The notes under the pieces: generated by a model
Seen by the model: the letters and a program-made list of their open reading frames with translations, nothing else
Told to the model about the DNA's origin: nothing
Databases searched by the model: none
Assembly: GCF_000961885.1 (NCBI RefSeq)
Contig: NZ_JZKH01000002.1
Span: forward strand, 124,001 to 188,000
DNA from: Streptomyces rubellomurinus
Lineage (GTDB): Bacteria > Actinomycetota > Actinomycetes > Streptomycetales > Streptomycetaceae
Length of the DNA: 64,000 nucleotides
Direction: 5' to 3'
In this document: positions 34,201-42,855 of the stretch, in pieces
Layout of the letters: each line of letters starts with the position of its first letter
Position numbering within the stretch: position 1 is the first letter of the stretch
Made by a program: the position numbers and the translations under genes

Positions 34201-35589
34201 GTGGCGAACGACGCCAGCACCGTTTTCGACGTAGTCATTCTCGGAGGCGGAAGCGGCGGTTACGCCGCGGCGCTCCGCGCCGCTCAGCTGGGTCTGAGCG
34301 TCGCCCTGGTCGAGAAGGGTGAGCTCGGCGGCACCTGCCTGCACCGCGGCTGCATCCCGACCAAGGCCCTGCTGCACGCCGCCGAGATCGCGGACGAGAC
34401 GAAGGAGGCCGCCGAGTTCGGCGTGCTGGCCACCTTCCAGGGCATCGACATCAACGGCGTCCACAAGTACAAGGACGACGTCATCGCCGGCCTGTACAAG
34501 GGCCTGCAGGGCCTGGTGGCCTCGCGCAAGGTGACCTTCGTCCAGGGCGAGGGCAAGCTCTCCTCGCAGACCTCGGTGGACGTCAACGGCCAGCGCATCG
34601 AAGGCCGCCACATCGTCCTGGCCACCGGTTCGGTGCCGCGCTCGATCCCCGGCCTGGAGATCGACGGCAACCGCGTGATCTCCTCGGACCACGCCCTCAA
34701 GCTCGACCGGATCCCGAAGTCGGCCGTCATCCTGGGCGGCGGCGTCATCGGCGTCGAGTTCGCCTCGGTCTGGAAGTCCTTCGGCGTCGAGGTCACCATC
34801 GTCGAGGCGCTGCCGCACCTCGTCCCGCTGGAGGACGAGAACTCCTCCAAGCTGCTGGAGCGCGCGTTCCGCAAGCGCGGCATCAAGTTCGAGCTGAAGG
34901 CCCGCTTCTCCGGCGTCGAGTACACCGAGACCGGTGTCCGCGTCTCCACCGAGAACGGCAAGCAGATCGACGCCGACCTGCTGCTCGTCGCCATCGGCCG
35001 CGGCCCGGTCTCGGCCGGCCTCGGCTACGAGGAGAACGGCGTCGCGATGGACCGCGGCTACGTCCTGGTCGACGAGTACATGCGCACCAACGTGCCCACC
35101 ATCTCGGCCGTCGGCGACCTCGCCCCGACCCTGCAGCTCGCCCACGTCGGCTTCGCCGAGGGCATCCTGGTCGCCGAGCGCCTGGCCGGCCTCAAGCCGA
35201 TGCCGATCGACTACGACGGCGTCCCGCGCGTGACCTACTCCAACCCCGAGGTGGCCTCCGTGGGCATCTCCGAGGCCAAGGCCGTCGAGCTGTACGGCAA
35301 GGAGAAGGTCGTCACCCTGAAGTACAACCTGGCCGGCAACGGCAAGAGCAAGATCCTGAAGACCGCCGGCGAGATCAAGCTCGTCCAGGTCAAGGACGGC
35401 GCCGTGGTCGGCGTCCACATGGTCGGCGCCCGCATGGGCGAGCAGGTCGGCGAAGCCCAGCTGATCTACAACTGGGAGGCCCTCCCGGCCGAGGTCGCGC
35501 AGCTGATCCACGCGCACCCGACCCAGTCCGAGGCCCTGGGCGAGGCGCACCTGGCGCTGGCCGGCAAGCCGCTGCACGCGCACGACTGA
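34201..35589 (+). CDS. lpdA: Dihydrolipoyl dehydrogenase (E3)
   Basis: 462 residues, typical length. FAD-binding VVILGGGSGGYAAALRA, redox disulfide GGTCLHRGCIPTKAL (Cys46/Cys51), NAD-binding VILGGGVIGVEFASVW, FAD motif ISAVGDLA, and the C-terminal His-Glu pair in HAHPTQSEALGE. It reoxidises dihydrolipoyl groups of 2-oxoacid dehydrogenase E2 subunits, such as the product of the next gene. GTG start at 34201 with GGAGG 7 bases upstream. sucB starts 66 bases downstream. Confidence 0.98.
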   Translation: MANDASTVFDVVILGGGSGGYAAALRAAQLGLSVALVEKGELGGTCLHRGCIPTKALLHAAEIADETKEAAEFGVLATFQGIDINGVHKYKDDVIAGLYKGLQGLVASRKVTFVQGEGKLSSQTSVDVNGQRIEGRHIVLATGSVPRSIPGLEIDGNRVISSDHALKLDRIPKSAVILGGGVIGVEFASVWKSFGVEVTIVEALPHLVPLEDENSSKLLERAFRKRGIKFELKARFSGVEYTETGVRVSTENGKQIDADLLLVAIGRGPVSAGLGYEENGVAMDRGYVLVDEYMRTNVPTISAVGDLAPTLQLAHVGFAEGILVAERLAGLKPMPIDYDGVPRVTYSNPEVASVGISEAKAVELYGKEKVVTLKYNLAGNGKSKILKTAGEIKLVQVKDGAVVGVHMVGARMGEQVGEAQLIYNWEALPAEVAQLIHAHPTQSEALGEAHLALAGKPLHAHD

Positions 35590-35655
35590 TCGCGCCCACC
35601 ACCCCCCTTTTCCAGTACTTCCCGTACGCAAGACTTGATAGGAGTCGCTGAAACC

Positions 35656-37434
35656 ATGGCGGTCTCAGTAACACTGCCCGCGCTGGGCGAGAGCGTTTCC
35701 GAGGGCACCGTCACCCGCTGGCTGAAGGCCGAGGGTGAGCGTGTCGAGGTCGACGAGCCGCTGCTCGAGGTCTCGACCGACAAGGTCGACACCGAGATCC
35801 CGGCCCCGGCTTCCGGCATCCTGGCCTCGATCAAGGTCGGCGAGGACGAGACCGTCGAGGTCGGCGCCGAGCTGGCGATCATCGACGACGGCTCCGGTGC
35901 TCCGGTCGCCGCTGCCGCCCCGGCCGCCGAGGCCGCGCCCGCCGCCGCCCCGGCTGCCCCGGTCGCCGCTCCGGCTCCGGTCGCCGAGGCCCCGGCTGCC
36001 GCTCCGGCCGCCGCCGCTCCGGCCGCCCCGGCCGGCGACGCCACCCCGGTGCTGCTGCCCGCGCTGGGCGAGTCGGTCACCGAGGGCACCGTCACCCGCT
36101 GGCTGAAGGCCGAGGGTGAGACGGTCGAGGTCGACGAGCCGCTGCTCGAGGTCTCCACCGACAAGGTCGACACCGAGATCCCGTCGCCGGTCGCCGGTAC
36201 GCTGGTGAAGATCCTGGTCGGCGAGGACGAGACCGCCGAGGTCGGCGCCCAGCTCGCGCTGATCGGTGCCGCCGGTGCCGTCGCCGCCGCCCCGGCCCCG
36301 GCTGCCGCCCCGGCTCCGGCCGCTGCCCCGGCCCCCGTTGCCGCTCCGGCTCCGGCCGCTGCCCCGGCCCCCGTTGCCGCTCCGGCTCCGGTCGCCGCCG
36401 CCCCGGCCGCCCCGGTCGCCGCTCCGGCTCCGGCTCCGGCTCCGGTCGCTGCCCCGGCTCCCGTTGCCGCTCCGGCTCCGGTCGCCCCGGCCGCCCCGGT
36501 GGCCGACGCCGGTGACGCCTACGTCACCCCGCTGGTGCGCAAGCTCGCCGCCGAGCACGGCGTGGAGCTGTCCTCCGTCGCCGGCACCGGCGTCGGCGGC
36601 CGCATCCGCAAGCAGGACGTCATCGCCGCCGCGGAGGCCGCCAAGGCCGCCCCGGCCCCGGTCGCCGCTGCCGCCCCGGCCGCCGCGCCGAAGGCCGCCG
36701 CCGCGCCGTCCGCCCTGCGCGGCCAGACGGTCAAGATGACCCGCATGCGCAAGGTCATCGGCGACAACATGATGAAGGCCCTGCACGAGCAGGCCCAGCT
36801 GACCAGCGTGGTCGAGGTGGACGTCACCAAGATCATGTCGCTGCGCGGCAAGGCCAAGGACTCCTTCCTCGCCCGCGAGGGCGTCAAGCTGTCCCCGATG
36901 CCGTTCTTCGTCAAGGCCGCCGCCCAGGCGCTGAAGGCCCACGCGGTCATCAACGCCCGGATCAACGAGGCCGAGGGCACCATCACCTACTTCGACACCG
37001 AGAACATCGGTATCGCGGTGGACTCGGAGAAGGGTCTGATGACCCCGGTCATCAAGGGTGCGGGCGACCTCAACATCGCCGGCATCTCGAAGAAGACCGC
37101 CGAGCTGGCCGACAAGGTCCGCGGCAACAAGATCACCCCGGACGAGCTGTCCGGCGCCACCTTCACCATCAGCAACACCGGCTCGCGCGGTGCGCTGTTC
37201 GACACCGTGATCGTGCCGCCGAACCAGGTCGCCATCCTGGGCATCGGCGCCACCGTGAAGCGCCCGGTCGTCATCGAGGCCGACGGCGGCACCGCCATCG
37301 GCATCCGCGACATGACCTACCTGTCGCTCTCCTACGACCACCGCCTGGTGGACGGCGCCGACGCCGCCCGCTACCTGGTCGCGGTCAAGGAGATCCTGGA
37401 GGCCGGCGAGTTCGAGGTCGAGCTCGGCCTGTAA
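35656..37434 (+). CDS. sucB: 2-oxoglutarate/pyruvate dehydrogenase E2, dihydrolipoamide acyltransferase
   Basis: 592 residues. Two lipoyl domains (~1-77 and ~130-206) carry lipoylated lysines in [10 protein letters not shown] (Lys43 and Lys170). Ala/Pro-rich linkers follow, then a peripheral-subunit-binding domain (~288-325: [21 protein letters not shown]) and the catalytic domain ending [18 protein letters not shown] (His562). The acyl specificity (succinyl or acetyl) cannot be read directly; actinobacteria use one E2 in a mixed complex. The two lipoyl units are almost identical in DNA, a sign of duplication or gene conversion. Lipoate for these lysines would come from lipB/lipA at 51-53 kb. 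ATG 35656; AGGAG lies 12 bases upstream. Confidence 0.96.
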   Translation: MAVSVTLPALGESVSEGTVTRWLKAEGERVEVDEPLLEVSTDKVDTEIPAPASGILASIKVGEDETVEVGAELAIIDDGSGAPVAAAAPAAEAAPAAAPAAPVAAPAPVAEAPAAAPAAAAPAAPAGDATPVLLPALGESVTEGTVTRWLKAEGETVEVDEPLLEVSTDKVDTEIPSPVAGTLVKILVGEDETAEVGAQLALIGAAGAVAAAPAPAAAPAPAAAPAPVAAPAPAAAPAPVAAPAPVAAAPAAPVAAPAPAPAPVAAPAPVAAPAPVAPAAPVADAGDAYVTPLVRKLAAEHGVELSSVAGTGVGGRIRKQDVIAAAEAAKAAPAPVAAAAPAAAPKAAAAPSALRGQTVKMTRMRKVIGDNMMKALHEQAQLTSVVEVDVTKIMSLRGKAKDSFLAREGVKLSPMPFFVKAAAQALKAHAVINARINEAEGTITYFDTENIGIAVDSEKGLMTPVIKGAGDLNIAGISKKTAELADKVRGNKITPDELSGATFTISNTGSRGALFDTVIVPPNQVAILGIGATVKRPVVIEADGGTAIGIRDMTYLSLSYDHRLVDGADAARYLVAVKEILEAGEFEVELGL

Positions 37435-37464
37435 GGCCCATTGGCCGTCGAACACGACGGCCGT

Positions 37465-37504
37465 GCGGAGCCCCGTGTCGTCCCGGGACGACACGGGGCT
37501 CCGC
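37465..37504 (+). terminator. Terminator of lpdA-sucB
   Basis: GCGGAGCCCCGTGTCGTCCC is followed by its complement GGGACGACACGGGGCTCCGC, a perfect 20-bp palindromic stem 30 bases after the sucB stop. Confidence 0.9.
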
Positions 37505-37571
37505 CGTTCCCGGGCATCCGCCCGGGTCGTGGCATGCGCGGAGACCGACGAACGGGGATGCTGGAGCGGTG

Positions 37572-38087
37572 ATGGACGAGACGGACTTCTGGCAGATCAT
37601 CGACGAGACCCGGGACGGCGCCGACGGCGATCCCGACGAGCAGGCCGACCTGCTGGTGGAACGGCTCGTGCAGCTCACTCCGGACGATGTGATCGACTTC
37701 GCCCGGCTGTTCGAGGCCCGGTTCCAGCGCGCCTACCGGAACGACCTGTGGGGCGCCGCCCACCTGCTGCTGGACGGCGCGTCCGAGGAGGTCTTCGACG
37801 TCTTCCGCTGCTGGCTGATCGGCCAGGGCCGGGAGGTCTTCGAGGGCGGGCTGGCCGAGCCGGACGACCTGGCGGACCTGCTGCCCGAGTTCGACGAGGA
37901 GGAGGACGGCGAGGCCGAGGACCTCGGCTACGCCGCCGACGAGGCGTACGAGCGGCTCACCGGCCTGCCGCTGCCCGAGGTGGGCGGGCAGCAGCCGGCC
38001 CGGCCGTCCGGGCCCGCGCTGGACTTCGAGGACCCGGACGTGATGGCGAAGCGCTTCCCCAAGCTGTGGGAGCGCTACGGGTACTGA
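37572..38087 (+). CDS. DUF4240 domain protein
   Basis: 171 residues, strongly acidic. It opens DETDFWQIIDETRDGADG, contains DLWGAAHLLLDGASEEVFDVFRCWLIGQG (the DUF4240 core) and ends AKRFPKLWERYGY. The domain is common in actinomycetes and of unknown function. ATG 37572 with GGAG 5 bases upstream; a GTG one codon earlier is possible. Convergent with the DUF2510 gene 17 bases away. Confidence 0.83.
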   Translation: MDETDFWQIIDETRDGADGDPDEQADLLVERLVQLTPDDVIDFARLFEARFQRAYRNDLWGAAHLLLDGASEEVFDVFRCWLIGQGREVFEGGLAEPDDLADLLPEFDEEEDGEAEDLGYAADEAYERLTGLPLPEVGGQQPARPSGPALDFEDPDVMAKRFPKLWERYGY

Positions 38088-38104
38088 GCCGGGGCGTCGA
38101 CGCG

Positions 38105-39223
38105 TCAGGTGGCGCTGCCGGAGCCGTCCTTGGTGACGCCCTTGAGGATCTGGTCGAGCACCGACGGGTCCGGCGCCTGCGGGTCGTCGTCCACGCCGCC
38201 CTCGAAGACCACGTAGCCGCCGCCCTTGGCCTGGACGGCGGCCAGCAGCACGTAGCCCTGGGTGCCGTCCGAGGTCCGGACGTGCCAGCGGACGGCGTAG
38301 CCGCGCACGCCGGCGACGCTGACGTTGTCGGAGCCGGCGTCGGTGTGCGAGGTGATCCCGGTGAAGATCTGCTCGGCGTAGGCGGGCATCGCGGCGTCGG
38401 CGGCGGCCTTGGCCGAGGAGCCCTGGATGACGTCCTTCTCGACCGAGAACTGGCCGCGGATGCAGGCCCCGCCGGTCGGGCAGGTGTACCTGCCGGTGCC
38501 GAGGTAGACGGTGGAGTGCGGGGAGTCGGAGTTCGCGTCCCAGCCGTCGTAGACCGGGATGGTGATCGAGTGCTGCGGGTCCGGGACCGTGGACTTGAGC
38601 GCGGGTGCCGGCTTGGGCGGGCTCGGCTTCGGCGTCGGCGTCGGCGTCGGTTTCGGCGCCGGGCCGGGGCCGGGGTCGGTGCTCTGGGTGGTAGCCGTGG
38701 GGTTCGGGGTCGGGTCCGCCCGGGTGTCGTCGCCGCCGCCGCTGAGCGCGAGGCCGGCGATGATCCCGCCGACGGCGAGCACGGCGACGGAGATGGCGAC
38801 GATCACGCCCGGCTTGGTCCGGCCGGGGCGCTGCTGCTGCGGGTGGCCCGGGCCGGGGTAGCCGTAGCCGGCGCCCTGGAGCTCCTGGCCCGGGTAGCCG
38901 TAGCCGTCCTGGCCCGGGTAGCCGTAGCCGTCCTGGCCGGGGTAGCCGTAGCCGTCCTGGCCCGGGTAGCCGTAGCCGGGGGCCGGGGCCGGGGCGCCGC
39001 CCGGGTAGCCGTAGCCGGGCTGTTGGGGGGTGCCGTAGCCGTAGCCGGGCTGTGGGGAGGGCGGCTGCCAGCCCTGGGTCGGGGCGTCCGCGAGCCGGGC
39101 GGCGCCGTCCGGGAGCGGGCGGGTCTCGCCGGTCCAGGCGTTGCCGTCCCACCAGCGCTCCAGACCGGGGGTGCCGTCCGCACCGGGGACCGGGTACCAC
39201 CCGGGAGGCGTCGAGTTGCTCAC
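38105..39223 (-). CDS. DUF2510 membrane protein with GYGYPGQ repeats
   Basis: 372 residues. An N-terminal DUF2510 motif (PPGWYPVPGADGTPGLERWWDG), a Pro/Gly/Tyr-rich segment with tandem GYGYPGQD units (~85-115), a membrane helix (VIVAISVAVLAVGGIIAGLAL, ~140-160), a Thr/Pro linker and an extracellular domain (~215-372) with two cysteines (RYTCPTGGACIRG). Likely an envelope sensor or wall-facing protein of unknown role. The GTG at 39223 has no Shine-Dalgarno sequence but TACCGT 6 bases upstream, suggesting a leaderless mRNA. Confidence 0.8.
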   Translation of the reverse strand: MSNSTPPGWYPVPGADGTPGLERWWDGNAWTGETRPLPDGAARLADAPTQGWQPPSPQPGYGYGTPQQPGYGYPGGAPAPAPGYGYPGQDGYGYPGQDGYGYPGQDGYGYPGQELQGAGYGYPGPGHPQQQRPGRTKPGVIVAISVAVLAVGGIIAGLALSGGGDDTRADPTPNPTATTQSTDPGPGPAPKPTPTPTPKPSPPKPAPALKSTVPDPQHSITIPVYDGWDANSDSPHSTVYLGTGRYTCPTGGACIRGQFSVEKDVIQGSSAKAAADAAMPAYAEQIFTGITSHTDAGSDNVSVAGVRGYAVRWHVRTSDGTQGYVLLAAVQAKGGGYVVFEGGVDDDPQAPDPSVLDQILKGVTKDGSGSAT

Positions 39224-39335
39224 GGGCGTACGGTACCCGGCCCGGTGCGCCGCAGACAGCGCGGTTGAGTCACAACTCTGCACCACCGCGGCCGCGTCAC
39301 TGACTGACCGTCAGGCGGTGCCGGGCGGGCGGCTC

Positions 39336-39833
39336 TCAGCCGCTCAGGCGGCGGGCCATCCAGATGTCGTCCACGTAGCTGCCGTCGATCAGGAACTCCT
39401 CGGCGAGCGAGCCCTCGACGACGAAGCCGCAGCTCTCGTAGAGCCGGCGGGCCGGGGCGTTCCAGCCGAGCACCCGCAGGCTCAGCTTGCGGGCGCCCTC
39501 GGCGCGCGCCGCCGCGCAGGCCGCCTCGACCAGGCGGCGGCCGAGGCCCCGGCCGCGCACCTCGGCGTCCACGGCCAGGCCCTGGATCTGGCGGACGTGC
39601 CCGTTGCTGGCCAACGGCGTCGCCGGGACCTGGCGGACGTAGCCGACGATCCGGCCGGCCAGGACGGCGAGCAGGTACTGCTCGGGCAGGTGGCGCTCGT
39701 CGAAGACGGTGTCCGTCTCGCGCGGTGCCGGGGAGACGTCGGAGAGGGTGGACCAGGCGGCGCGGTCGAGGGCGGCGAGCTCGCGCTCGTCCTCGGGCCG
39801 GGCGGGTCGGATGATCAGATCGTCGTCGGGCAT
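39336..39833 (-). CDS. GNAT-family N-acetyltransferase
   Basis: 165 residues, one complete GNAT domain: DLIIRPARPEDE, GRIVGYVRQV, the acetyl-CoA loop GLAVDAEVRGRGLGRRLVEAA and LGWNAPARRLYESCGFV. Substrate unknown. ATG 39833 lies 7 bases after TAGGGT, so the mRNA is probably leaderless. It diverges from the SDR gene at 39898; the two promoters share about 65 bases. Confidence 0.88.
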   Translation of the reverse strand: MPDDDLIIRPARPEDERELAALDRAAWSTLSDVSPAPRETDTVFDERHLPEQYLLAVLAGRIVGYVRQVPATPLASNGHVRQIQGLAVDAEVRGRGLGRRLVEAACAAARAEGARKLSLRVLGWNAPARRLYESCGFVVEGSLAEEFLIDGSYVDDIWMARRLSG

Positions 39834-39897
39834 GGGCGTCACCCTATTCAGGCGCGTGCGGACGTCGTACTGGTTTAAGGACTGCGAGGATGGGCCC

Positions 39898-40803
39898 ATG
39901 CGCATCGCTGTCACGGGCTCCACGGGATTGATCGGTTCGGCACTGGTCCGCTCGCTGCTGGCGGACGGTCACGAGGTGGTGCGGCTGGTCCGCCGCCGCT
40001 CCCGGACCGGGCCGCAACCGGACGGCAGCACCGCGATCGGCTGGAACCCGCTGCTCGGCCAGGTCGAGCGGGACGGGCTGGCCGGGGTCGAGGCGGTGGT
40101 GCACCTGGCCGGCGCCGGGGTCGGCGACCGCCGCTGGACGGAGCGGTACAAGCGCGAGATCCGGGAGAGCCGGGTCTACGGCACCGAGACGCTGGCCGTC
40201 GCGCTGGCCGAGCTGAAGGAGCCGCCGCGCGTCCTGGTCAGCGCCTCGGCGGTCGGCTGGTACGGGCAGACGGGCGCCCGGGTCATCGACGAGGACTCCC
40301 CGGCCGGCGACGACTTCCTTGCCGAGGTCTGCGTGGAGTGGGAGGCCGCGGCGCGACCGGCCGAGCGGGCCGGCATCCGGGTCGTCCACCCGCGCACCGG
40401 GATGGTGCTGTCCGCGGCCGGCGGCGCCGGCCAGCGGCTGTTCCCGCTGTTCAAGCTGGGCCTGGGCGGGCGGCTCGGCGACGGGCAGCAGTACTGGAGC
40501 CTGATCTCGCTGGCCGACGAGGTCGCCGCGCTGCGGTTCCTGATCGACCGGGAGGACCTCTCCGGCGCCTTCAACCTCGCCGCGCCGGAGCCGGCCACCA
40601 ACGCCGAGCTGACCGCGGCGCTCGGCCGGGCGCTCGGGCGGCCGACACCGTTCCCGGTGCCGGAGGCGGTGCTCAAGGCGGTGCTCGGGGAGCTGGCGGT
40701 CGAGGTGGTCGGCAGCCACCGGGTGGTGCCGCGGCGGCTGTTGGACGCGGGGTTCCGGTTCGAGCACCCGGACGTGGACGCCGTGGTGCGGGCGGCGCTC
40801 TGA
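39898..40803 (+). CDS. TIGR01777 family SDR epimerase-like protein (YfcH-like)
   Basis: 301 residues. NAD(P)-binding Rossmann start MRIAVTGSTGLIGSALVRSL, the GAGVGDRRWTERYKREIRESR segment typical of this family, SASAVGWYGQTG, and a C-terminal VVGSHRVVPRRLLDAGF motif. Related to sugar-nucleotide epimerases, but the substrate is unknown; in plants and bacteria members relate to cell division or plastid proteins. ATG 39898 with GAGGA 7 bases upstream. Confidence 0.88.
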   Translation: MRIAVTGSTGLIGSALVRSLLADGHEVVRLVRRRSRTGPQPDGSTAIGWNPLLGQVERDGLAGVEAVVHLAGAGVGDRRWTERYKREIRESRVYGTETLAVALAELKEPPRVLVSASAVGWYGQTGARVIDEDSPAGDDFLAEVCVEWEAAARPAERAGIRVVHPRTGMVLSAAGGAGQRLFPLFKLGLGGRLGDGQQYWSLISLADEVAALRFLIDREDLSGAFNLAAPEPATNAELTAALGRALGRPTPFPVPEAVLKAVLGELAVEVVGSHRVVPRRLLDAGFRFEHPDVDAVVRAAL

Positions 40804-41300
40804 CGGGCGCTCGGCGCCGAGGGGGCGCGCCTCGGCGGGGGCGCTCCCCGGCGCTCCCGGGGCCGTCGCTCGAACCGGGGGGGCGCCCTTCCGCCGACGC
40901 GCGCCGGGTGGGGCGCGTCGGACGGCTGCGCACGCCGGCTGCCGGTGGGTCGGACGAGTACGTCCGGTGCGGCGTTCGCCCTGGCCAGGGGCATATGCCG
41001 AGCCTGGCGGGTGGACGGCGGGCGGGGCTCCGGGAGGGGGCGCACGGGAGCACACGGCGGGCGCGTTGCACGCCCCCGGTGACCGTGCGCGCCCGCCGAC
41101 CCGGGCAGGCGGCCGCCACGGCGCACTGTCCGTGACCGCGCCCCCGGCCGGTGTCGCGCAACCCCTCCCGGCCCGCGGATCCGGCCCGGTGTGCCTGTCT
41201 GACGCTCACATCGACTGGGCATCACATCGTCGGACCGTGCCCGGCACCTCGCCGCCCGCGTCGGCCGGAGCCCCGGAACCCCTTGGGAGGGAGCACGCCA
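40804..41300. other. Non-coding gap upstream of the FAD oxidoreductase
   Basis: About 500 bases. Open frames on both strands are GC-bias artefacts without ribosome binding sites. No hairpin with a T-run and no clear promoter was seen; a less GC-biased patch at 41185-41240 may hold the promoter of the next gene. Confidence 0.4.
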
Positions 41301-42632
41301 GTGCCCACGTACGACTTCACCCGCCGCGCCCGCCGACCGTCCGACCCGGACGTCGTCGTGGTCGGTGCCGGACTCGCGGGCCTGGCCGCCGCCCGCGTGC
41401 TCGCCGGCCACGGCCTCGCCGTCCAGGTCCTGGAGGCCACCGACCGGATCGGCGGTCGGATGGCCACCCGCGAACTGGACGGATTCCGGCTCGACGACGG
41501 CAGCCACCTGCTCAACACCGCCTATCCGGAACCGCGCCGGGCGCTCGACCTCGACCGCCTCGAACTGCGCCCGCTCGCGCCCGGCGTGCTCGTGCACAGC
41601 GCCGGCCGCCGCTACCGCACCGGCGACCCGCAGCTCACCACCGCCCGGCAGGCCGCCACCCGCGCCCCGCTCGGCAGTCCGCTCGACAAGGCCCGGCTCG
41701 GCAGCTGGCTCGGCCGCCTCGCCGCCACCCCGGCCGCCCGGCTGCAGTCCCGCCCGGAGACCACCGCCGCCCGCGCCCTGGCCGGCCACGGGCTCGCCCC
41801 GCGCACCGTCGACGGCTTCCTGCGCCCCCTGCTCAGCGCCCTGCTCGGCGATCCGGCGCTCGGCACCAGCAGCCGGATCGCCGACCTGGTGCTGCGCTCC
41901 TACGCGCGCGGACGGCTCTGTCTGCCCGCCGGCGGGATCGCGGCCGTACCGGCCCAGGTGGCCGAGTCGCTGCCCGCCGGCACCGTGCGCACCGGGGTGC
42001 GGGTCACCTCGATCTCCGCCGACGGCGTCGAGACGGCCGCGCACGGGCGGATCGACGCCCAGGCCGTGGTCGTGGCCACCGACGCCCGCTCCGCCGCCGA
42101 CCTGCTGCCCGGGCTGCGGCTGCCGGACTTCCACCCGGTCACGACCTTCTACCACGCGGCCGACCGCTCCCCGCTCGGCGAGGCCGTCCTGCTGCTGGAC
42201 GGCGACCGGCCGGGCGGGCAGCCGCCGCTGGTCTCGCACTCGCTGGTGCTCAGCGAGCTGCACCCCTCGTACGCACCGGCCGGGCAGGCGCTGATCGCCA
42301 CCACCGTGCTCGGCCGGCGCGCCTTCGACGCGGGCGGCCCGGCCGGGCTGGAACCGGCCGTCCGGGCGCGGCTCGCCGAGCTGTACGGCGCCTCGACGGC
42401 CGGCTGGCAGTTCCTGAGCGTGCGGCACCTCCCGGACGCGCTGCCCGCGATGCCGCCGCCGCACAACCTGCGGCGCCCGGTGCGGGTGCTGGCCGGCCTG
42501 TACGTCGCCGGGGACCACCGGGACACCAGCACCGTGCAGGGCGCGCTGGTGTCCGGGCGGCGGGCGGCGCTGGCGGCGCTGCGCGACCTGGGCCTCCCGG
42601 CGGGGGCCAGGGAGGCGGAGGCGGCGGCCTGA
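41301..42632 (+). CDS. FAD-dependent oxidoreductase, amine oxidase/phytoene desaturase-like
   Basis: 443 residues. The N-terminal dinucleotide fold VVVVGAGLAGLAAARVLAGHG is followed by the FAD-ribose glutamate and GG motif (VLEATDRIGGRM) and DDGSHLLNT. The C-terminal GLYVAGDHRDTSTVQGALVSGRRAA is the second FAD contact. This is the FAD/NAD(P)-binding oxidoreductase group related to protoporphyrinogen oxidase and desaturases; substrate unknown. GTG 41301 with GGGAGGGAG about 8 bases upstream. Confidence 0.88.
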   Translation: MPTYDFTRRARRPSDPDVVVVGAGLAGLAAARVLAGHGLAVQVLEATDRIGGRMATRELDGFRLDDGSHLLNTAYPEPRRALDLDRLELRPLAPGVLVHSAGRRYRTGDPQLTTARQAATRAPLGSPLDKARLGSWLGRLAATPAARLQSRPETTAARALAGHGLAPRTVDGFLRPLLSALLGDPALGTSSRIADLVLRSYARGRLCLPAGGIAAVPAQVAESLPAGTVRTGVRVTSISADGVETAAHGRIDAQAVVVATDARSAADLLPGLRLPDFHPVTTFYHAADRSPLGEAVLLLDGDRPGGQPPLVSHSLVLSELHPSYAPAGQALIATTVLGRRAFDAGGPAGLEPAVRARLAELYGASTAGWQFLSVRHLPDALPAMPPPHNLRRPVRVLAGLYVAGDHRDTSTVQGALVSGRRAALAALRDLGLPAGAREAEAAA

Positions 42633-42729
42633 CGGGCCGTCGCGTCGCCGGGAAGCGGCCGGGACGCGGCCGTGGACACGTGGGCCGGTCTGTCCGGGTG
42701 ACGGGCCGGCCGCGTGCCAGGATGCCGTC

Positions 42730-42855
42730 ATGACCGCCCTGACCGATCTGACCGATCCGACCGCTCTGACCGCTCTGACCGCTCATCGGACGATTCCGAC
42801 GACCTCTGCGGGCTCCGCGCTCGTTCGACCGGCTCCCCGGCCGGCCGCGCGGTGA
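42730..42855 (+). CDS. Putative 41-residue leader peptide with LTx repeats
   Basis: ATG at 42730 has AGGA 7 bases upstream, and the frame ends at a TGA whose bases overlap the antiporter GTG (GTGA, 42852-42855). The first 18 codons are six copies of a 9-bp unit (ACC in each), giving MTALTDLTDPTALTALTA. The remainder (HRTIPTTSAGSALVRPAPRPAAR, split here as HRTIPTTSAGSALV and RPAPRPAAR) has no hydrophobic segment. The overlap means translation of the antiporter may depend on ribosomes finishing this peptide. Whether the peptide itself has a function is unknown. Confidence 0.5.
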   Translation: MTALTDLTDPTALTALTAHRTIPTTSAGSALVRPAPRPAAR

